DNA of 64,000 bases from Acidimicrobiales bacterium (GCA_035536915.1 DATLNE010000044.1:186001-250000), one strand, 5' to 3'. Shown: positions 52,002 through 60,750, counted from the first letter of the stretch. Numbers and translations: made by a program. Notes: generated by a model from the sequence alone, not told the origin.

Positions 52002-53531
52002 GTGTCGTCTCTACGCCGCGGCGCTCTCGCGCTCGCGTTCGCCTGCTTGTCCCTGACCGGCTTCGTCGCGCCCGCGGACGCCCATGCCATCGTGCGTGAG
52101 GCGCAGCCCGCGGCCGAAGCAACGGTGGCCGACGCCCCCGCCGACGTCGTCATGCGCTTCAACGAACCGGTGGAGCTGTCGTTCGGCGCCGTCCGCGTCT
52201 ACGACAGCAACGGCACGCGCGTCGACCGGGGCGAGCCCCGCCATGTGGGCGGTCGCACCGGCGTGCAGGTCGACCTCACCGACGACATGCCCGACGGCAC
52301 CTACACGGTGACGTGGCGGGTGGTGTCGTCCGACGGGCACCCCATCGAAGAAGCCTTCGTCTTCCACGTGGGTGCGCCTGGTGCCCGCCCCCAAGGCATC
52401 GCCGACACCCTGGGGGACGTGCCGCACCGCGGGCCGATCGGCGTTGCCGCCGGCGTGGTGCGCTGGTCGACGTTCGCCGCCTTGCTCATGCTCGGTGGCG
52501 CCGTGGCCTTCGGCCTCGTGGTCGGACCGGTGGGGCGCGGCGGCGTGCTCGTGGTGGCGTGGGTGGTCGCGCTGGTGGCGACGGCGGCGGCCTTCGTGTT
52601 GCACGGGGCGGTGGCCGGTGAGCTCTCGTTCGCCGAGGCGTTGTCGCCTGATGTGCTCGGCGACGTGGCCGGCACCCGCTTCGGCCGGGTGGCCGGGCTG
52701 CGGTTGGCGCTGCTCTTGGCGCTGCCGCTCGTCGCCCGCCTGCAAGCCGTTCGCATCGTCGTGACGGTGGCCCTGCTGGCCACGCCGGGACTGGCGTCGC
52801 ATGCGGGGACCACTTCGCCGGTGGTCGCCAACGTCGTGGCCGACACCCTCCACATGGCGGCCGCCGCGGCATGGCTCGGTGGGCTCGTACTGCTCGTGCG
52901 GCTCCGCCCGCTCGCCGACGACACCGTCGAGCGTTTCTCGCGACTGGCCACCGTGGCGGTTGCCGTCCTCGTGGCCACCGGCGTGTTCCGCTCGGTGGTC
53001 GAGGTCGGTGGCCTGTCGAACTTCGACGAGCCGTACGGCGTCTTGCTGCTGGCCAAGGTGGCGGCCTTCTTGCCCATGGTGGGGCTGGGCCTCCTCAACC
53101 GCGGGCGACGGGGATCGGTGCGACGCAAGGCGACGGCGGAGGTCGCCTTGGGCGCCTTGGTCCTGGCGGTCACCGCCGCCCTCGTCAACACCGCGCCGGC
53201 CCGAGTGGCTGCCGCCGAGGGCGCCACGAAGGAAGTCCACGTCGCCGTCGGGGCCGACTTCGTGCACGTGGTGGTCGAGCCCGGGCGGGTGGGCGACAAC
53301 GCAGTGGAGCTGGCTTTCGGCAGCCCGTCCGTGCAGGAGGTCCGCGTGTTGTTCCGCATGGCCGAACGCAACATCGGCCCGTTGGTGGCCGAGGCGCACC
53401 GAGTGGCGCCCGGCCGGTTCGTGGTCCACGGCCGCCACCTGTCGGTGGCAGGCCGCTGGGAGTTGGAGATCGTCGCCCGCACGGGCCGCTTCGAAGAGGC
53501 GCGTGCCCGGGCGACGGTCGACGTCGATTGA
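52002..53531 (+). CDS. CopC-CopD fusion protein (YcnJ-like copper import)
   Basis: A 509-residue protein: signal peptide (1-27, ending ADA), a CopC domain whose mature N-terminus is HAIVREAQP (copper-binding His) with RVVSSDGHPIEEAFVFHV, then a CopD membrane domain of about eight helices (VVADTLHMAAAAAWLGGLVLL is the family signature). It takes copper from outside and moves it across the membrane. The GTG start is five bases after GGAGG. Followed by ycnI with 19 bp between. Confidence 0.9.
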   Translation: MSSLRRGALALAFACLSLTGFVAPADAHAIVREAQPAAEATVADAPADVVMRFNEPVELSFGAVRVYDSNGTRVDRGEPRHVGGRTGVQVDLTDDMPDGTYTVTWRVVSSDGHPIEEAFVFHVGAPGARPQGIADTLGDVPHRGPIGVAAGVVRWSTFAALLMLGGAVAFGLVVGPVGRGGVLVVAWVVALVATAAAFVLHGAVAGELSFAEALSPDVLGDVAGTRFGRVAGLRLALLLALPLVARLQAVRIVVTVALLATPGLASHAGTTSPVVANVVADTLHMAAAAAWLGGLVLLVRLRPLADDTVERFSRLATVAVAVLVATGVFRSVVEVGGLSNFDEPYGVLLLAKVAAFLPMVGLGLLNRGRRGSVRRKATAEVALGALVLAVTAALVNTAPARVAAAEGATKEVHVAVGADFVHVVVEPGRVGDNAVELAFGSPSVQEVRVLFRMAERNIGPLVAEAHRVAPGRFVVHGRHLSVAGRWELEIVARTGRFEEARARATVDVD

Positions 53532-53550
53532 CCGAATCAGGAGAGAGACA

Positions 53551-54186
53551 GTGAAGAAGTTCCTCGTGCCCGTTCTTTTAGCGGCAATGGCGCTGACGGC
53601 GGTTCCCGCCGCCGCCCACGTCACCGTGCAGCCCACGGAAGCCCGCACCAACTCGTTCTCCCGCTTCGTCGTGCGGGTGCCCAACGAACGCGACAACGCC
53701 GCCACGGTGAAGGTCGAGCTCCAGCTGCCTGACTCGTTGGTGGCGGTGTCGTTCGAGCCCAAGCCCGGCTGGACGCGCCGGGTGGAGCGCAAGCCGTTGC
53801 CCGCCCCGGTCGAGGTGTTCGGCGAGCAGGTCACGGACTACGTCGCCACCGTGACGTGGGAAGGCGGTCGCATAGGCACCGGCGATTTCGAGGAGTTCGG
53901 TTTCTCCGCCCGCACGCCACAGGCGGCTACCACGCTGCGTTTCCCCGCTGTGCAGACCTACGACAACGGCGAGGCGGTGCGTTGGATCGGACCCGCCGGT
54001 TCCGAGGAGCCCGCGGGCGAGGTCAAGACGTTCGTCCTGCCCGAAGGCGACCTGGCCACGCTGTCTCGACTGGCAGCGGAGCGACCCGACGCCGACGACG
54101 ACAGCGGGGATGCCGCCATGTCGGCGGCCGCGCTGGCGCTTGCCGTGGTCGCCGTCGGCTTGTCGCTGCGACGACGGGGGGCGTGA
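53551..54186 (+). CDS. YcnI-family (DUF1775) copper-binding membrane protein
   Basis: A 211-residue protein with a signal peptide (1-22) and mature N-terminus HVTVQPTEA, where the first His binds copper. The cupredoxin-like DUF1775 domain (RFVVRVPNERDNAATVKVELQLP, EEFGFSARTP) is followed by a C-terminal helix (AAALALAVVAVGLSL). GTG start with AGGAGAG upstream. Acts with CopC-CopD outside the membrane. Confidence 0.9.
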   Translation: MKKFLVPVLLAAMALTAVPAAAHVTVQPTEARTNSFSRFVVRVPNERDNAATVKVELQLPDSLVAVSFEPKPGWTRRVERKPLPAPVEVFGEQVTDYVATVTWEGGRIGTGDFEEFGFSARTPQAATTLRFPAVQTYDNGEAVRWIGPAGSEEPAGEVKTFVLPEGDLATLSRLAAERPDADDDSGDAAMSAAALALAVVAVGLSLRRRGA

Positions 54187-54187
54187 G

Positions 54188-54319
54188 GTGGCGCCTCCTC
54201 GTCCGCCCAAGAAGTGCCCGGCCTGCGCGGGCCCGACACGCGGCGTCATCTGCCTCGCCTGCGACCGGCTGACGCTGGAATGCACCTGCGGACCGGCACG
54301 AGAGGAGCGGCAGCGGTAG
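54188..54319 (+). CDS. Small Cys-rich zinc-ribbon-like protein
   Basis: A 43-residue peptide: CPACAGPTRGVICLACDRLT then ECTC, giving CxxC, CxxC and CxC. The GTG start is one base after the ycnI stop, so it is co-transcribed with the copper genes. It could bind zinc or copper. Too small to place in a family, but the regular Cys spacing supports it. Confidence 0.55.
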   Translation: MAPPRPPKKCPACAGPTRGVICLACDRLTLECTCGPAREERQR

Positions 54320-54328
54320 CGTCCGCGC

Positions 54329-54913
54329 ATGGCGAGCCTCTACCACGACGGCAACCGTCGGTTGCAGGACACATTCGACACGCGGCGCCTGGCCGACCGC
54401 TTGGTGGAGGTCACGCTCTCGGATGCCGTCGGCCCGCGGGAGAAGGCGTTCATCGAGCGCCAGGACATGATGTTCGTGGCCACCGTCGACGCCGACGGCC
54501 AGCCGTCGTGCTCGTACAAGGGCGGCGACCCCGGCTTCGTCCGGGTGCTCGACGAGCACACGCTGGCCTTCCCCAACTACGACGGCAACGGCATGTACCT
54601 GTCGTTCGGCAACGTGCTCGACACGCACGGCGTCGGCTTGCTCTTCGTCGACTTCACACGGCAGAGCCGGGTGCGCGTGCACGGCACGGCGAGCGTCGAC
54701 CTCGACGACCCGTTGCTGGCCGACTACCCCGAAGCCCAGTTCGTGGTGCGGGTAGCGGTGACGGCGGTGTTCCCCAACTGCCCGCGCTACATCCACCACT
54801 ACGAACTGGTGGAGCGCTCGTCGTACGTGCCCCGGGTCGAGCACGAGACGCCCACGCCGGAGTGGAAGGACCTGCCCTGGGCGCGCGACGTGCTGCCCTC
54901 AGCGGAGCCGTAG
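54329..54913 (+). CDS. Pyridoxamine 5'-phosphate oxidase-family flavoprotein
   Basis: A 194-residue split-barrel protein: FIERQDMMFVATVDADGQPSCSYKGGDPGFVRVLDEHTL, NGMYLSFGNVLDTHGVGLLFVDF, RVRVHGTASV. Members bind FMN or F420 and reduce small molecules or act in redox sensing. It starts 9 bp after the zinc-ribbon gene and overlaps the opposite PIG-L gene by 15 bp. Confidence 0.88.
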   Translation: MASLYHDGNRRLQDTFDTRRLADRLVEVTLSDAVGPREKAFIERQDMMFVATVDADGQPSCSYKGGDPGFVRVLDEHTLAFPNYDGNGMYLSFGNVLDTHGVGLLFVDFTRQSRVRVHGTASVDLDDPLLADYPEAQFVVRVAVTAVFPNCPRYIHHYELVERSSYVPRVEHETPTPEWKDLPWARDVLPSAEP

Positions 54914-55603
54914 GCGGCGGAACGGCTCGGCGTGGGTCACGCCGATGACCTTGCCGCTGTTGGCCGCCACCTTGGGCAGCCACTCCTCGAAGTTGCCCTC
55001 CGACACCTGGCTGCGGTGCTCGGCCAAGGCGGCCACCTTGGTGTCGAGGTAGCCGGTCACGTCCTCGTGGTGGTTGATCTCCACCGACCAGCCGAGCAAC
55101 GCCTCGGGCACGTCCCACGGCTCCAAGCCCTCGCCCAGTTGCTCGGGGAAGAAGTGCGGGTTGCCCGACGCGTAGACGCAGCAGTCGAGGGCGATGGTGC
55201 CCGCCGCCCGGTGATCGGGGTGGTTGTAGTAGCAGCGGGTGGTGCCGAGGATCACGGCCGAGGGGTCGCACGTCACCACCGTGTGGGGGCGCAGCTCGCG
55301 CATCACGCGCACGACCTCGGCCCGGATCGCGGTGGTGTTCTCCAACTCGCCGTCGTGGACGTTGAGGATGCGCCAACTCGTCAGGCCCAACACGTGCGCC
55401 GCCGCCTCCTGTTCGCGACGGCGAACGGTGGCCAGCTCGGCGCGGTCGAGGGTCGGGTCCTGCGAGCCGCGGTCGCCGTTGGTCAGCACCAACAGGTGTA
55501 CGGGACGGCCTTCGGCGGCCATGCGCGCCAGCGTGCCCCCGGCGGCGATCTCGGCGTCGTCGGGGTGGGCGAAGACAGCCAAGACGGCGCCCGTGTCCGT
55601 CAT
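54899..55603 (-). CDS. PIG-L family deacetylase
   Basis: A 234-residue zinc-dependent N-deacetylase of the MshB/LmbE type: VFAHPDDAEIAAGGTLARMAAEG (zinc ligands His, Asp) and YYNHPDHRAAGTIALDCC (third ligand His). Such enzymes act on N-acetylglucosaminyl compounds, including mycothiol intermediates. The ATG at 55603 overlaps the flavoprotein stop by 4 bp. Third gene of the cNMP-flavoprotein-PIG-L operon. Substrate unknown. Confidence 0.9.
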   Translation of the reverse strand: MTDTGAVLAVFAHPDDAEIAAGGTLARMAAEGRPVHLLVLTNGDRGSQDPTLDRAELATVRRREQEAAAHVLGLTSWRILNVHDGELENTTAIRAEVVRVMRELRPHTVVTCDPSAVILGTTRCYYNHPDHRAAGTIALDCCVYASGNPHFFPEQLGEGLEPWDVPEALLGWSVEINHHEDVTGYLDTKVAALAEHRSQVSEGNFEEWLPKVAANSGKVIGVTHAEPFRRLRLR

Positions 55604-57105
55604 CGGGGCTTCAGCAGGACGGCCAGCTCCTGGTGGTACTCGGCACCGTCGAAGCGGTGCATCGGGTGGCTGGGCAGCAGGTGCTCCGTCACCTCGCCGC
55701 CGCGGGCCACGTAGACGGCGGGGTGGATGTCGCCCTCGCTGTCGGTCTCGACGGCCACGGCCACGCCGTCGGAGCCGGGCGAGTCGACGAAGGCGGCCAG
55801 CGGCAGCACGCCCTCGTCGTGCGGCCCCTTGTCGTCGTCGAGGCTCACCACCCGGGCCAGGTGCGACGGCTGGTGCCACAACTCGGGCCCGTCCGTTACC
55901 TGGGCCAAGAGGTACGGCACCACGTCGTCGGCCGCCATCGGCCGCGGCGGCTCGGGGTCGACCCCGAAGTGGGTGCGGGCGATGTGGCGGGCCTGCACTG
56001 CGCAGTTGAAGCGGAACCCGCCGATCGACGCCGAGCGGCTGGGGATGCCGTACTTGCGCAGTCCCGCTTGGCCTTGGGTCACGCTGCCCGCGAAGTAGAC
56101 GCCGGGCACCGTCGTGCTCTCCCAGAAGTGGGTCTGGCTGGGCAGGCGGGCCTTGAAGAAGGTCGACACGCCGAGGGCAGGCAGGTCGAGCAGCGGGGTG
56201 CCGAAGCCGGTGGCTGCGATCACCTCGTCGACCTCGTAGGCCCGGCGCTCGCCGCTGCCGCCGGTCGCCTCGGTGTGCACGACGTAGCCGGTCGCCGTGC
56301 GTTCCACCCGTTCGATGCCGCAGTTGAGGACGAAGGTGCCACCGGCCAGGAGGCTGTCCTCCAACGGCTGCACGTACCGGGCTCGTGGCGGCGTCGGCGT
56401 GCCCGTGGTGATCGACGGCCGCGACCCGTGCGGCGAGCCGAGGAAGAGCTGGCTGGCCACCGGTAGCAGGGCGTCGGCCAGTTCGAAGCCGGAGTTGCGC
56501 TTGCCGATGATGAAGACCCGCTTGCCCCGGTAGGGCTCGTGGCCCCGCTCGGCCAAGTCGACGTAGTGGGGCACGTCCTCCATGCCCGGCACTGCGGGCC
56601 GCCACGGCTCGGTCATGCCGATGGCGAACACGGCCACCTTGCAGCGGTACTCGCCGTCGGGCGTGGTGAGGACGAAGCGGCCGTCGTCGTCTCGGCGCGT
56701 CGCTTGCCAGGGGCAGTCGTAGCGGGCCACCACCTGCGCCCGCTCGGTGAACGTGCCCATGCTCTGCACGAGCTCTGTACGCGAGGGGAAGTAGTTGGTG
56801 CCGTCGGTGAACTCCGAGACGTGCGCTCGATGCTCGGCCTGCCGGGTCACCATGCAGTTCCAGTCGTACTTGTAATAGGCGTAGTCGGCGGGGTCGACGG
56901 GGGCGTGCGGCCGGGAGCACGTGATGAGGCGGTCGTGGAGGGGGAAGCGGCGGAACATCCCCCCCGGTCCCGCATCGGCGCTGAGCAGCGCGTGGTCGAT
57001 GCCGAGCCGCCGGAGGTCGTAGCTCATCTGGATTCCGCCGGGACCGGTGCCCACGACGACCGCCGGGTAGTCGCCCGGCGGGAACGGCTTCGCCGTCTCA
57101 GCCAT
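55600..57105 (-). CDS. FAD-dependent NAD(P)H oxidoreductase (flavin monooxygenase-like)
   Basis: A 501-residue two-dinucleotide-binding-domain flavoprotein. FAD site VVVGTGPGGIQMSYDL (about 16-31); NAD(P) site VFIIGKRNSGFELADAL near 200; C-terminal ATGFGTPL and GVYFAGSVTQGQAGLRKYG. It resembles FMO/thioredoxin-reductase-like oxygenases that act on soft nucleophiles. It overlaps the cNMP-binding gene by 8 bp and PIG-L by 4 bp. The product may modify an amino sugar with its PIG-L partner. Confidence 0.83.
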   Translation of the reverse strand: MAETAKPFPPGDYPAVVVGTGPGGIQMSYDLRRLGIDHALLSADAGPGGMFRRFPLHDRLITCSRPHAPVDPADYAYYKYDWNCMVTRQAEHRAHVSEFTDGTNYFPSRTELVQSMGTFTERAQVVARYDCPWQATRRDDDGRFVLTTPDGEYRCKVAVFAIGMTEPWRPAVPGMEDVPHYVDLAERGHEPYRGKRVFIIGKRNSGFELADALLPVASQLFLGSPHGSRPSITTGTPTPPRARYVQPLEDSLLAGGTFVLNCGIERVERTATGYVVHTEATGGSGERRAYEVDEVIAATGFGTPLLDLPALGVSTFFKARLPSQTHFWESTTVPGVYFAGSVTQGQAGLRKYGIPSRSASIGGFRFNCAVQARHIARTHFGVDPEPPRPMAADDVVPYLLAQVTDGPELWHQPSHLARVVSLDDDKGPHDEGVLPLAAFVDSPGSDGVAVAVETDSEGDIHPAVYVARGGEVTEHLLPSHPMHRFDGAEYHQELAVLLKPR

Positions 57106-57520
57106 GCCACTGGAACGGCCGGGAAAGCCGTTGGGCCATGGCCTGCAGGAGGCGGAACATCACCTTGGGGTACTGGAGCAGGAAACGCTTTAGGTCCTGC
57201 CCGCTCAGCACCAGGCAGCGCATCGGGGTGACCGCTACCACGTCGGCGGTGGGTGCCTCGTCGAGCAACACCGAGATCTCGCCGAAGAAGTCGCCGGGCG
57301 CCAACGCCATGCGCTGCTCGCCGTCGACGTGGACGGCGGCCTCGCCGGAGAGGATCACCGAGAAGCCCCCGCCCGCGAAGCCCTTGCGCAACAGGCGTTG
57401 GCCGGCTTCTACCGACACCTCGTCGAAGTAGTGGCTCAAGCCTTCAAGCTGGCTCCGGGAGATGTCGGCGAACAGCGTCATCCGGGCCAGGATGTCGACC
57501 ACGTCGTCAGTGGATTGCAT
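57098..57520 (-). CDS. Cyclic nucleotide-binding domain protein
   Basis: A 140-residue single cNMP-binding domain: LFADISRSQLEGLSHYFDEVSVEAGQRLL, FGEISVLLDEAPTADVVAV. The phosphate-binding cassette lacks the usual Arg (E-A-P-T-A instead of R-T-A), so cAMP binding is doubtful. GAGGAGG precedes ATG 57520. It is first in the operon with the flavoprotein and PIG-L genes, and may be a sensor for them. Confidence 0.83.
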   Translation of the reverse strand: MQSTDDVVDILARMTLFADISRSQLEGLSHYFDEVSVEAGQRLLRKGFAGGGFSVILSGEAAVHVDGEQRMALAPGDFFGEISVLLDEAPTADVVAVTPMRCLVLSGQDLKRFLLQYPKVMFRLLQAMAQRLSRPFQWHG

Positions 57521-57559
57521 GGCCTGCCTCCTCGAAAAGGCCAACCCTATTCCCCAGGT

Positions 57560-58849
57560 TCAGAACGTGGTCAGGAGACGGTGCAGCACGCGGGCCCCGA
57601 AGCCGACGGCGGCGACCGGCACCCGTTCGTCGACCCCGTGGAACAGGGCCGGAAAATCGAGGTCGGGCGGCAGCAGCAGCGGCGCAAACCCGTAACACGG
57701 GATGCCCAGCGCGGTGAGCCACTTGGCGTCGGTGCCCGCGGGGATCATGAACGGCACCGGGTGGGCGTCGGGGTCTTCGGCCACCAGCGCGGCACGCATG
57801 GCGTCGACCAAGGGGTGCGCCCACGGCGACTCGACGGCAGGGAAGCGGGCCAGCACTTCGGCGGCCACGTTGGGTTCGAGCCGGGCCTCGATGGCGCGCA
57901 ACATGTCGTCTTCGTGGCCGGGCAGGAAGCGGCAGTCGAAGATGGCCTTGGCCTCGGCGGGGATGACGTTGGGCTTGTCGCCGCCGAGGAGGATCGTGGG
58001 GGTGACGGTGTTGTGCAGCGTCGGCTCCACGAAGGTCCACAACGAGCCGAGGCCGGCGAAGGCGGGAGCGGGATCGGCCGGGTCGATCGGGTGGCCGAGG
58101 ACCGCGCCCACATGTTCGAGGAACGCCGCGGTCGTGGGGGTCAAGCGGTGGCCGCCGTCGAGGTCGCGCAGCGCGGCGATCGACGCGGCCAGCGCCATGA
58201 CCGGGTTGTCGGCGTGCGGCATCGACGCGTGCCCGGCCCGGCCGCGGGCGCGCAGGCGCAGTGACACCGACCCTTTCTCCGCCACCTGGATGGGATAGAT
58301 GCGGGCGCCCGCCGGGGTGGTGACGGAGAAGCCGCCGAGCTCGCCCACCGCGGCGGTCACGCCGTCGAAGACCTCGCGGTGCTGTTCGACCATGTACTTC
58401 GAGCCGCGTCGGAACCCGCCCTCTTCGTCGGCGAAGAGGCACAGCACGAGGTCGCGGCGCGGGCGGGTGCCGTCGGCGGCCATGCGCCGCAGCGACGCCA
58501 CCAGCATGGCCACCATGTGCTTCATGTCGACGGCCCCGCGGCCCCAGATGCAGCCCTCGGCCACCTCTCCCGAGAACGGCGGATAGCGCCACGCCGTCGG
58601 GTCGGCGGGCACCACGTCGAGATGGCCGTGGAGCAGCAGGGCATCGTCGGAGGTGCCGTCGCCTTCGATGCGCACCACGTAGTTGGACCGGCCTTCCTCC
58701 AACTCGTAGATGCGCCCGTCGATGCCGACGTTCGACAACTGCTCGGCCACGAGCTCGGCCGCCGGGCGCTCGGGCTTGCCCGGGTTGGTGGTGTCGAGGG
58801 CGATCAGTCGGGCGCACAGGGCGACGGCCTCGTCGGCCAAGTCGGTCAC
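57560..58849 (-). CDS. M20-family metallopeptidase
   Basis: A 429-residue zinc peptidase/deacylase (ArgE/DapE/CPG2-like). Metal ligands are in LLHGHLDVVP, GRGAVDMKHM and LFADEEGGFRRG; the dimerisation lid starts with AEKGSVSLRLRARGRAGHASMP. It ends SFGARVL-like (GFGARVLHRLL). The GTG at 58849 (VTDLADEAVALC) gives the normal start; the longer frame upstream has no family sequence. Substrate class not clear. Confidence 0.9.
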   Translation of the reverse strand: MTDLADEAVALCARLIALDTTNPGKPERPAAELVAEQLSNVGIDGRIYELEEGRSNYVVRIEGDGTSDDALLLHGHLDVVPADPTAWRYPPFSGEVAEGCIWGRGAVDMKHMVAMLVASLRRMAADGTRPRRDLVLCLFADEEGGFRRGSKYMVEQHREVFDGVTAAVGELGGFSVTTPAGARIYPIQVAEKGSVSLRLRARGRAGHASMPHADNPVMALAASIAALRDLDGGHRLTPTTAAFLEHVGAVLGHPIDPADPAPAFAGLGSLWTFVEPTLHNTVTPTILLGGDKPNVIPAEAKAIFDCRFLPGHEDDMLRAIEARLEPNVAAEVLARFPAVESPWAHPLVDAMRAALVAEDPDAHPVPFMIPAGTDAKWLTALGIPCYGFAPLLLPPDLDFPALFHGVDERVPVAAVGFGARVLHRLLTTF

Positions 58850-59077
58850 GGCCCGGGAGCCTAGGAGGCGACCGTCTGCCGAGCGCGGGCGACCGGCCGA
58901 GCGTAGGGTTCCAAGCCCTTTTCGGTGACGACGGCAATGCCGTCGCTTACCCCACCGGAGAGCGCGTTCGTCATACTGTCCGTAGCCGTCGGGTGGGTGG
59001 TCGTCAGGCCGCTGACCTGGACTTTCTGTCCGGGACGTCCGCCGCTGTCCTCGTTTCACATTCGGGACGCTGAGGCC
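58850..59077. other. Intergenic stretch with no gene recognised
   Basis: No convincing start, coding frame or family match on either strand. It ends in the tRNA-like segment described next and probably marks the border between core chromosome and accessory DNA. Confidence 0.5.
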
Positions 59078-59104
59078 GCGGGTTCGAATTCCCGTTCCCG
59101 CTCA
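59078..59104 (+). other. Degenerate tRNA 3' end (T-arm-like), possible attachment-site scar
   Basis: GCGGG-TTCGAATT-CCCGT reads like a tRNA T-arm with the TTCGAAT loop but one extra T; the sequence TTCCCGCTCA that follows resembles an acceptor strand. No matching 5' half, D-arm or anticodon arm exists upstream. It sits just beyond the 3' end of an integrase relic, where an element would recombine with a tRNA gene. Confidence 0.45.
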
Positions 59105-59138
59105 GAAGCTGATCAGAGGGTCGGAGCGCATCACAGGC

Positions 59139-59420
59139 TCAGAACACAACTCGGTCATCCCAGGTACCCAGATTCGGGGGAGACCTTGGTCTGCATGAAC
59201 CACCGACGTACCGAGCTTGGTGGCGGCGTTGCGGTTTCCTTCGGTAGGCCTTGGCGTAGATGCTGTGGTGCGAACGTCGGCGTGCCCGAGCCAAACCTGG
59301 GCGGCCTTCACGTCGACTCCATCGGCGACGCGCTCGCAAAGGGTGCGGTCGGCAGCATCGTCCTGACCGACAGGTAGGAGCCCGCCTCACGGCGAACCTT
59401 GTGCAAGAGAGTCGGAAAGT
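59139..59420 (-). pseudogene. Tyrosine recombinase (integrase) C-terminal relic, frameshifted
   Basis: On the minus strand, VADGVDVKAAQVWLGHADVRTT is the classic box-II segment of tyrosine integrases (DVK..Q..LGHADVRTT). The reading frame then shifts, and HSIYAKAYRRKPQRR supplies the catalytic-Tyr region (IYA). Upstream, HKVRREAG lies in yet another frame. Two frameshifts and a missing N-terminal half mean the gene is dead. It supports a decayed integrated element at this boundary. Confidence 0.65.
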
Positions 59421-59436
59421 GCAGCGGTGCCTATGG

Positions 59437-59637
59437 CTAGGGCGGCGGCAATGGACAGACGTAAACGTAGGGCGGCGGTTGGGTGACGTAGACAGTTGCG
59501 CCCACGCACTCGGGAATCGTGGTGTCGGCGTTTGCAATGGAGTGCGGATGGATCGTCGAGAAGCTGAGGGCGCCGACCAGGGCGCCGACGGGCACAACGA
59601 GGATGCAACTTCGTCGCATGACCGTTCGTCTCGTCAT
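59437..59637 (-). CDS. Small secreted Pro-rich peptide with two Cys
   Basis: A 66-residue precursor. Signal peptide about 1-37 (basic MTRRTVMRRS, then CILVVPVGALVGALSF, cleavage after ANA), leaving a 29-residue mature peptide beginning DTTIPECVGATVYVTQ and ending VYVCPLPPP. The two Cys could form a disulfide. Not recognised. Its first third is antisense to the start of the neighbouring ECF-type gene. Conditional regulation by that gene is possible. Confidence 0.5.
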   Translation of the reverse strand: MTRRTVMRRSCILVVPVGALVGALSFSTIHPHSIANADTTIPECVGATVYVTQPPPYVYVCPLPPP

Positions 59638-60630
59638 ATCACCGGTCCCTCTGGCGTTGTCCTTCCGGTCTATCGCGATCCCGAGGCGCTCGCGTCCTTC
59701 TTCCACAAAGTCGACGGCGAGGTGCGAGCGACACTGAGGAGACAAGGGCTAGCGCCCGAGTCGGTCAACGACATCGCCCAAGAAGCATGGTTGAGGCTGT
59801 TTAAGCGCGGCCCCGCCCTTGGTACGGCGGCGGAAACCGCAAAGTGGCTCTCGCTCGTCTCCTATCGCCTGGCGGTGCAGACCACCCGCAAGGAGCGTCG
59901 CCGGGTCCGTCGATTGCGCGAGGTTTTCGCCGAGGGTCAGGAAGTCCTGCCCGATGTAGCCGAGCGCGTGGAGCTTCGGTCCCAGCTACCGGCGTTACTC
60001 GACGCCTTCCGATCCCTGTCCGACAGCGACCGAACGGCCCTCGTGACAGCCGCCAACGCGACTCCACGAGGCAGCACGCGACGCGAACGCGATGCCGTCT
60101 CGCTGCGCGTGCTTCGCGCCCGCCGGCGTCTCCTTCGCCGCCTGCGCGGTTGGCTGGCCGGCCTGCCGATTTCATGGCTGCCTAGTCGCCAGAGCCAGGA
60201 GGTCATCCAAGGGACCACACGCTGGGTCGGCGCGTGTGCCGTCGTGGCCGTCACCGTGGCTGTGGGTGGCGCTGTCGTCTCTTCGCAGCCGGCGAACGAG
60301 CTGGCGGCGACAAACGCTTTTGTCGAGCGAGAGGGGCTGCCTTCCGACCCAGGTGTTGGCGCACCACACGTGCGGCGTGTGCAGCTTGGTCCCGTGCCGC
60401 AAGCACGACGGAGCGCCGAGCCCGCGGCCTCGCGTGCCGGTGCAGACACCGGCGGTACCCGAACGCTCGTCGTACTCGCAGCCGACGGCCAACCACGGGC
60501 CGTCGTAGGGGAACCGCCACGACGGGGCGGGGAACTGATGTGCCACGGCAACCTGCCGCTCATCGAGCCGCAATGTATCGAACACCCACTACGGCGATTA
60601 CCGCCCGCTACTCTGCCTACGCGCGATTAG
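59548..60630 (+). CDS. ECF-sigma-like factor fused to a membrane-anchored C-terminal domain
   Basis: A 360-residue protein. Region 2-like part at about 40-95 (FFHKVDGEVRATLRRQGLAPESVNDIAQEAWLRLFKRG), a weak region 4 (DAFRSLSDSDRTALVTAANATPRGSTRRERDAVSLRVLRARRRL), then a membrane helix (GACAVVAVTVAVGGAVV) and an outer segment of about 115 residues. A sigma factor with its own transmembrane tail is unusual but known. The ATG at 59548 has GGAG nearby; no later start keeps region 2. It overlaps the secreted-peptide gene by 90 bp on the other strand. Confidence 0.65.
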   Translation: MDRREAEGADQGADGHNEDATSSHDRSSRHITGPSGVVLPVYRDPEALASFFHKVDGEVRATLRRQGLAPESVNDIAQEAWLRLFKRGPALGTAAETAKWLSLVSYRLAVQTTRKERRRVRRLREVFAEGQEVLPDVAERVELRSQLPALLDAFRSLSDSDRTALVTAANATPRGSTRRERDAVSLRVLRARRRLLRRLRGWLAGLPISWLPSRQSQEVIQGTTRWVGACAVVAVTVAVGGAVVSSQPANELAATNAFVEREGLPSDPGVGAPHVRRVQLGPVPQARRSAEPAASRAGADTGGTRTLVVLAADGQPRAVVGEPPRRGGELMCHGNLPLIEPQCIEHPLRRLPPATLPTRD

Positions 60631-60750
60631 TGAACAACTTTCACCTCGGCGCAGGATTTCCCGTAAAGGTGGCGTAGTTCATACCCGACGAAGACTCGCG
60701 TGGGGGGAAGCGTCTTGGAGGATCGACGGCGGTGCGGGTGGGCGCGGACG

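Noticed and set aside
59078-59104. A functional tRNA gene
   Set aside because: Only a T-arm-like part exists; no cloverleaf can be built upstream and the T-loop has eight bases.
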